The translations under genes were made by a program, and so were the position numbers. Source: Gigaspora rosea (Eukaryota > Glomeromycota > Glomeromycetes > Diversisporales > Gigasporaceae). From it: 64,000 nucleotides of DNA. Within the stretch, counting starts at the first letter, position 1; each line of letters starts with the position of its first letter. Location: positions 446,345 through 510,344 of the forward strand of contig QKWP01000042.1 in NCBI GenBank assembly GCA_003550325.1, read 5' to 3'. Of this stretch, positions 59,451 through 64,000 are shown in pieces. A model generated the notes under the pieces. It made no database searches and was not told where the DNA came from. It saw only the letters and a program-made list of their open reading frames with translations.

Positions 59451-59539
59451 GTAATTTTTGTACCTATATAACTTTCTAACTATAGGGGCACATGATTTGG
59501 TAGGTGTCCGGTAGATATCCGGGGACTTTCCTACCTTAT

Positions 59540-59796
59540 GTCACACGAATATAGATCATGTGACCTTTTCAACTTTCCCCTTGCACAAAAGCAAATCTTA
59601 CGTTTTTGATACTCCTGCACTTACTTTTTTGAAACCGATCTGCATATATACACGTGACTTGTGTTACACAAAGGCCCAGTGCATTGTTTTTGCAAAAATA
59701 ATTTTTGGTTACACACTGCTAATGTAATGTATCATTACACAAGTCTAATTTTGGTACCCTAATCCGGCATTAAGCTTAATGCTGGTGGGCACGATC
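59540..59796. repeat. Arm of the GCATTAAGCTTAATGC palindromic family
   Basis: The same blocks as in 55485-56667 in the same order: CACACGAATATAGATCATGT, TTTTTGATACTCCTGCACTT, GCCCAGTGCATTGTTTTTGC, GGTTACACACTGCTAATGT and GGCATTAAGCTTAATGCTGG. It runs up to the insertion point of the hAT element at 59805 and resumes after 63083. Confidence 0.75.
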
Positions 59797-60739
59797 ATGA
59801 TAATCAGGGTTGTAAAATTACGGTAATTTATAGTAAGTTACCAAAATGGTAACTTACTAGTAACTTACTTGTAAGTTACAACTTACGTATTATTATTAAG
59901 ATTTTTACTAAAACACACCTATGGTGTTTTATACCTATATATATCAATATTTATCCAAAAAATAGGCTAATTAATCGGTTCAAGATGTTCTAAGTAAAAA
60001 TGCTCTACGCCAAACCCTAGGTACTAACGTTAACATGTAAATTTTGTGTTAAAAATTTTTATATTCGAACCTTAGAAAAATCTAAAAAAATAATAAAACA
60101 TATGATAGGTGCAAAACCAACATAGGTGCATTTTATAATAAATGATTATTAATTTGAAGCCAAATAAGATTTTAAGATTTGCATAACAAATCAAAAATTT
60201 TCGTTTATCACAATGAAGTTATACATATTAGTATTACTTTGTAGGTTAAATCCTTTAATTTATATTAAATCAAAATAATTTTAATGATTGCTAATTTATT
60301 CTAATTTATCAAAATTGATAATTTGTAATTTTATCCGGTTTTTTTATATCTGCAAGTTTTTGATAACTAATATTTTGTTATTCCAATTCCATCGTAATAA
60401 TAATCAAGCCAAAATATATATTTTTTAATTCATTCATAATAATCAACAAGCAAAATTATTTCTTCGTATCTGTAGAATTTTATTATATAATAAATATTTA
60501 GTTAATTCCAAATATTTCATCTTAATTATTTATACTTACACTTTCAACAATACAATTTCAATTATGAATTGTTACAAATATCTATGCATCCATTTTTATC
60601 ATATGTAATTAACTCAGTATCTGAAAATAAATTGTCAAACACACTTTCTTCTAAATCATCGTTATTTATTACTAAATTTTCTGCAAAATTCATATTTTTA
60701 TTTAATTCATCTACTTGGCCAAGATTTCTTAAAATTCAT

Positions 60740-62845
60740 AAGTTCCATTGAATATAAACACATTTTTCTACTTTTGGATCTGTAAGTCTGTTACGTAGCT
60801 TATTATGTATAAAAGCCAAAAGTTGATCAATTTCTTTCGCAAGCTGCAGAAGTAGGTGGTATTGATAATATGTGTAATGCAACCTCACTTAATATAGGAT
60901 ATCTACCTTTAAATAAACTCTACCAGTTGATTGAATTTTGTACAAGATTAGAATTCCACAAATATTGTCATGCAAAATGACCCTTTTTAGAGACATACTC
61001 TGCATATTCGCTTAATACATTTTCTTGATCGTGACTTGATACTAATCGTATTAATTCATCTTCAATAATTGAATCCTATTTGTTCGGATTTGAAATTCTA
61101 CCTTGATATTGAGGATCGAGTTTGTATGCTAATATAATTACTGGATTATAAAAAAGTTATTCCATCATTCTGTCCCTTTGTTAATTGAATTAGTTTTAAA
61201 ATCATTAGGAACTTCAGTATTCTCAGAAATAGAAATTTTTATTTTACACAGTTTTGAATAAACTGTTGAAAGAGTAGATTGATCAGTTTGTAATTTTTTT
61301 AAAAAAATAGCAAAAGGTGAAAGAAAATTACAAAGGATTTTAAGATTAAACCAAAAATTATCTGATAAAATTTTATTTTTAATTTCATCAGATATTTTAT
61401 TATCTTCTAATATCATTCTTTGAATAGCCGTTTTAGTTTCTAAAAAATTACTTGCTGAATAAAATACAGATCCCTATCGAGTATCTCCAGGAAGTAATAA
61501 TGATATATGTTTATTATAAACTTCCATTTGAAGTTGACATAGTATTGCCAAGCTTATTTGATGATTTCGAAAATGATTAAAAATTGCTTTCATAGATCGT
61601 ATAATTTGGCATGCCCACTCTAAATTAATAATATCTTTTATCCAAAGATTAAGTCCGTGTGCCCAACAACCTAAAAAAACTGATAAATTATAATTTATAA
61701 ATATAATAATATTATATTTAACAGTTTTACCACTGGTGCTCAACACCACAATGATCTACACCAATCAAATTTTTTAAATGCAGTGTAATGTAAAGATCAG
61801 GTGTAACATAAAATTTTTGTTGTTTTGCTATTTTTTTTTAAAAAATACCTTCTAACTCAAAATTTTATCTATGAAACCACCTTTTTTTTAAAAAAAAAAC
61901 CCCATTGTGAAATTTTACTATATACTATGCCTCACCCTAACCCTAACTATTAACTCTTACTCAACAATTATCATCTTTAACTTTTGTTTATTTTTTTTTG
62001 TTTATTTTTTTGATACTGATCTTCACATTACACCGCATACTGGTGTTGAACACCAGTGGTGTGATTTAGTCCTACTGATATTTAAAGTTAAATATATTAT
62101 TATAAATAAATTTAATAAATACTTTTTGTGGAAATGATATTCTTAAATTTTCCCATGCCGCTTTCATAACATTAGAAGTATCCGTAATAATTGCAGCAAT
62201 CTTGTTTTCACCAATCTCATTAATAATATTTTCAACCCCTCTGGCTATATTAATTGCTGTGTGTTGTTCTTCACTAGTAAATATTGCTTTATAAAAAAAA
62301 GAACTTGGTGTTGTAATCATATAGTTAATTACTGGCAATCGATGAATATTAGACCATTCATCACTTGTAATACAAAGATATTCTGATTCATTTAAAATAC
62401 TTTCAACAAGTTGTTTAATTTTTATGTATTCTTGATTTAAAAGTGTGTTTGATAAACGATATCATGATGGAACCTTAAACCATAGAATACCTTTTTTAAA
62501 TACAGCTTTAATATCTTCATTTTTGATGATATTAAATGACATTCTAGCTGAACAGAAAGCCCGTGCTAACAAATTTTCCAATGTTTTTGATCACTTTCAC
62601 TATATTTATAATCCAATTCATCTTGAATACGATGCTTTTTTGACTATTATTACCTGATATAGTATCTATCAAAACATAATCAACTTTTTTTGGTAATTAA
62701 TACATTTTTCAAGATGACTTTGAAGTCTTGAAGCATTTTTGGCGTATTTAGCATTACAATGTTTGCAACAATACGTTTCTATTTCGTTTGAATTATCAAC
62801 GACTAAGTCAAATTCAATCCAAAAACTACCTTTTTGTCGTAGCAT
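60740..62845 (-). pseudogene. hAT transposase (BED finger, DUF659, dimerisation domain), decayed
   Basis: From ATG 62845 the order of a full hAT transposase can be followed. A BED-type zinc finger (ETYCCKHCNAKYAKNASRLQ, then SHLEKC) is followed by a helical part (KHWKNLLARAFCSARMSFNI). The DUF659 region has SEYLCITSDEWSNIHRLPVI, where SDEW carries the first catalytic acid, then ENKIAAIITDTSNVMKAAWE with the TD motif. GCWAHGLNLWIKDIINLEWA, the conserved C-x2-H region, follows. The C-terminal dimerisation domain reads FKGRYPILSEVALHILSIPP and TSAACER, ending near 60740. Stop codons (for example before YRLSNTLL), frameshifts and a MITE (61731-62058) make it inactive. The MITE and its flanks occupy a probable intron between FPQK and GCWAHG. 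The BED finger presumably bound the GTAACTTAC subterminal repeats (inference). Confidence 0.85.
61731..62058. mobile_element. 328-bp MITE inside the hAT transposase gene
   Basis: The ends are CACTGGTGCTCAACACCAC and GGTGTTGAACACCAGTG. Just inside, TGCAGTGTAATGTAAAGATC and AGGTGTAACAT on the left are mirrored by GATCTTCACATTACACCGCA on the right. No target-site duplication was recognised. The plus-strand frame 61907-62137 runs across its end and is not a gene. Confidence 0.75.
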
Positions 62846-63082
62846 TATTGAATGATAAATTTACAATAGTATAGTTTTTTCTTTTTTATAGCGATAGTAT
62901 TTTAAACTATTTATATTACATCATAATTACCATTGATTACTAACGCTAATACTAAATTGTTTAATTATTATATAATTTATTATAGTTCTTATAACGTAAC
63001 TTACCATTAGTAACTTACCGGTAACTTACCATGGTAACTTACCATGATAAGAGCTATGATAAGTTACCATTAACAACCCTGA

Positions 63083-64000
63083 TGATAATGCTCTGGCGGG
63101 GTTAGACATAATTTCGGCCCACCCTAACCCTAAATCTAGTGGTACCCTAACCCGACATTAAGCTTAATATTGATGGGCACTATCATAATAATGCCCCTGG
63201 CGGGGTTAGACATAATTCCGGCCCACCCTAACCCTAAATCTAGTGGTACCCTAACCCGGCATTAAGCTTAATGCTGGTGGGCACTATCATGATAATGCCC
63301 TAGCGGGGTTAGACATAATTCCGGCCCACTCTAACCCTAAATCTAAAAACCCTAAAAACTAATTGTTCGAAGCAACATCCAATCATAGTACATATACTAG
63401 TTACACAACATATATGCATCTAGTATATGTACTGTGATTGGATATTGCTTCGAACAATTAGTTTTTAGGGTTCCTAGATTTAGGGTTAGGATGGGCCAGA
63501 ATTATGTCTAACCCTACCGGGGGCATTATCATGAAAGTGCCCACTAGCATTAAGCTTAATGCCAGGTTAGTGTACCAAAATTAGACTAGTGTAATGTTAC
63601 ATGACATTAGAGGCGTGTAACCAAAAATTACTTTTGCAAAAACAATGCACTGGGTGCAAATCTTACGTTTTTGATACTCCTGCACTTACTTTTTTGATAC
63701 TTCTGTATGTACCCAAAATTATGCTTACTTTTTTGATACAGATCTGCATATATACACGTGACTTATGTTACACAAAGGCACAGTGCATTGTTTTTGCAAA
63801 AATAATTTTTGGTTACATACTACTAATGTCGTGTAACGTTACACAAGTCTAATTTTGCCCCGCATTAAGCTTAATGCTGGTGGGCACTATCATGATAATG
63901 CCCCCGGCGGGGTTAGACATAATTCCGGCCCACCTAACCCTAAATCTAGTGGTACCCTAACCCGGCATTAAGCTTAATGCTGGTGGGCATTATCATGATA
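63083..64000. repeat. 103-bp tandem units and palindrome, runs off the window
   Basis: The unit GGCGGGGTTAGACATAATTC ... CCCACCCTAACCCTAAATCT ... GGCATTAAGCTTAATGCTGG ... CATGATAATGCCC starts at 63096, 63199 and 63302, and again at 63906 up to the end of the window. Between these, 63368-63455 is a palindrome (GAAGCAACATCCAATCATAG ... GATATTGCTTC) followed by an inverted unit (63472-63575). The same family surrounds both hAT elements. The 83-residue frame at 63601-63852 is a repeat artefact. Confidence 0.8.

Larger units (their letters stand above)
59805..63082 (-). mobile_element. 3.3-kb hAT element with BED/DUF659 transposase, TSD ATGATAAT
   Basis: Exact ATGATAAT copies lie at 59797-59804 and 63083-63090. 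The ends are CAGGGTTGTAAAATTACGG and GATAAGTTACCATTAACAAC CCTG. Subterminal zones (59830-59890 and 62990-63070) are arrays of GTAACTTAC/GTAAGTTAC. The minus strand encodes a near-complete but broken transposase (60740-62845). Taking the element out restores the repeat unit found three times to its right, so the insertion site is certain. Confidence 0.93.

Noticed and set aside
61907-62137. 76-residue plus-strand frame
   Set aside because: It crosses the end of a MITE and lies antisense to the hAT transposase remnant.
63083-64000. Telomere at the window end because of CCCTAACCCTAA
   Set aside because: Only two hexamers occur per 103-bp unit, the units continue with other sequence, and the same repeats occur internally at 55.5-56.7 kb.

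Overview
The window is strongly AT-rich eukaryotic nuclear DNA with very few genes and very many transposon-derived repeats. The mix of BTB-BACK-TLDc genes with short GTGAGT...AAG introns, BED-finger and CGGBP1-like hAT transposases, a GT10 fucosyltransferase and AT-rich intergenic DNA points to an arbuscular mycorrhizal fungus (Glomeromycotina, Rhizophagus-like). This is an inference from gene families and composition; no marker gene proves it.

Only four host-type loci are supported. A single-exon GT10 alpha-fucosyltransferase lies at 5348-6571 (minus). An intact two-exon BTB-BACK-TLDc gene lies at 27211-29027 (minus). A close paralogue at 44854-46622 (minus) is broken by one extra G. An orphan multi-pass membrane protein with a heavily N-glycosylated ectodomain lies at 53275-54518 (plus) and needs a frame change near 53460. 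The two BTB-TLDc paralogues share an unusual hydrophobic insertion inside TLDc and a hydrophobic C-terminal tail, so they are probably membrane-anchored.

The rest is layered mobile DNA. By eye I could place about a dozen insertions with both terminal inverted repeats and an 8-bp target-site duplication (TSD), the hAT signature. Two still carry decayed transposase genes: a CGGBP1-like one (element 56676-58965) and a BED/DUF659/hAT-dimerisation one (element 59805-63082). Most others are non-autonomous. Each family has its own array of short repeats just inside its ends (GGTTCA, GGACCG, AATGACC, GACGAAA, GTAACTTACC, CACCGACAA, GGGTACCC). Insertion order can be read directly at 47535-49467 (three levels) and 40068-44495 (at least two levels). 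Other insertions include a 10-bp-TSD element (24228-25241), a 9-bp-TSD element inside a decayed repeat gene (17940-18308), a TA-flanked mariner-like foldback (37848-38650), and two copies of a long SINE-like retroelement. One SINE-like copy has a tRNA-like head (22340-23122, minus); the other has a 16-bp TSD, an AATAAA signal and an A-tail (25454-26352).

Layout: 1-5.3 kb foldback and MITE elements with A-rich runs; 5.3-6.6 kb fucosyltransferase; 6.6-27 kb repeats, minisatellites and transposon remnants; 27-29 kb BTB-TLDc gene; 29-44.5 kb GACGAAA, GAACCT and other nested elements; 44.9-46.6 kb broken BTB-TLDc copy; 46.6-53 kb nested hAT elements and MITEs; 53.3-54.5 kb membrane protein; 55.5-64 kb a large palindromic and tandem repeat family (103-bp units) into which the two hAT transposons jumped. 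No rRNA, functional tRNA, CRISPR array or bacterial-type operon was seen.
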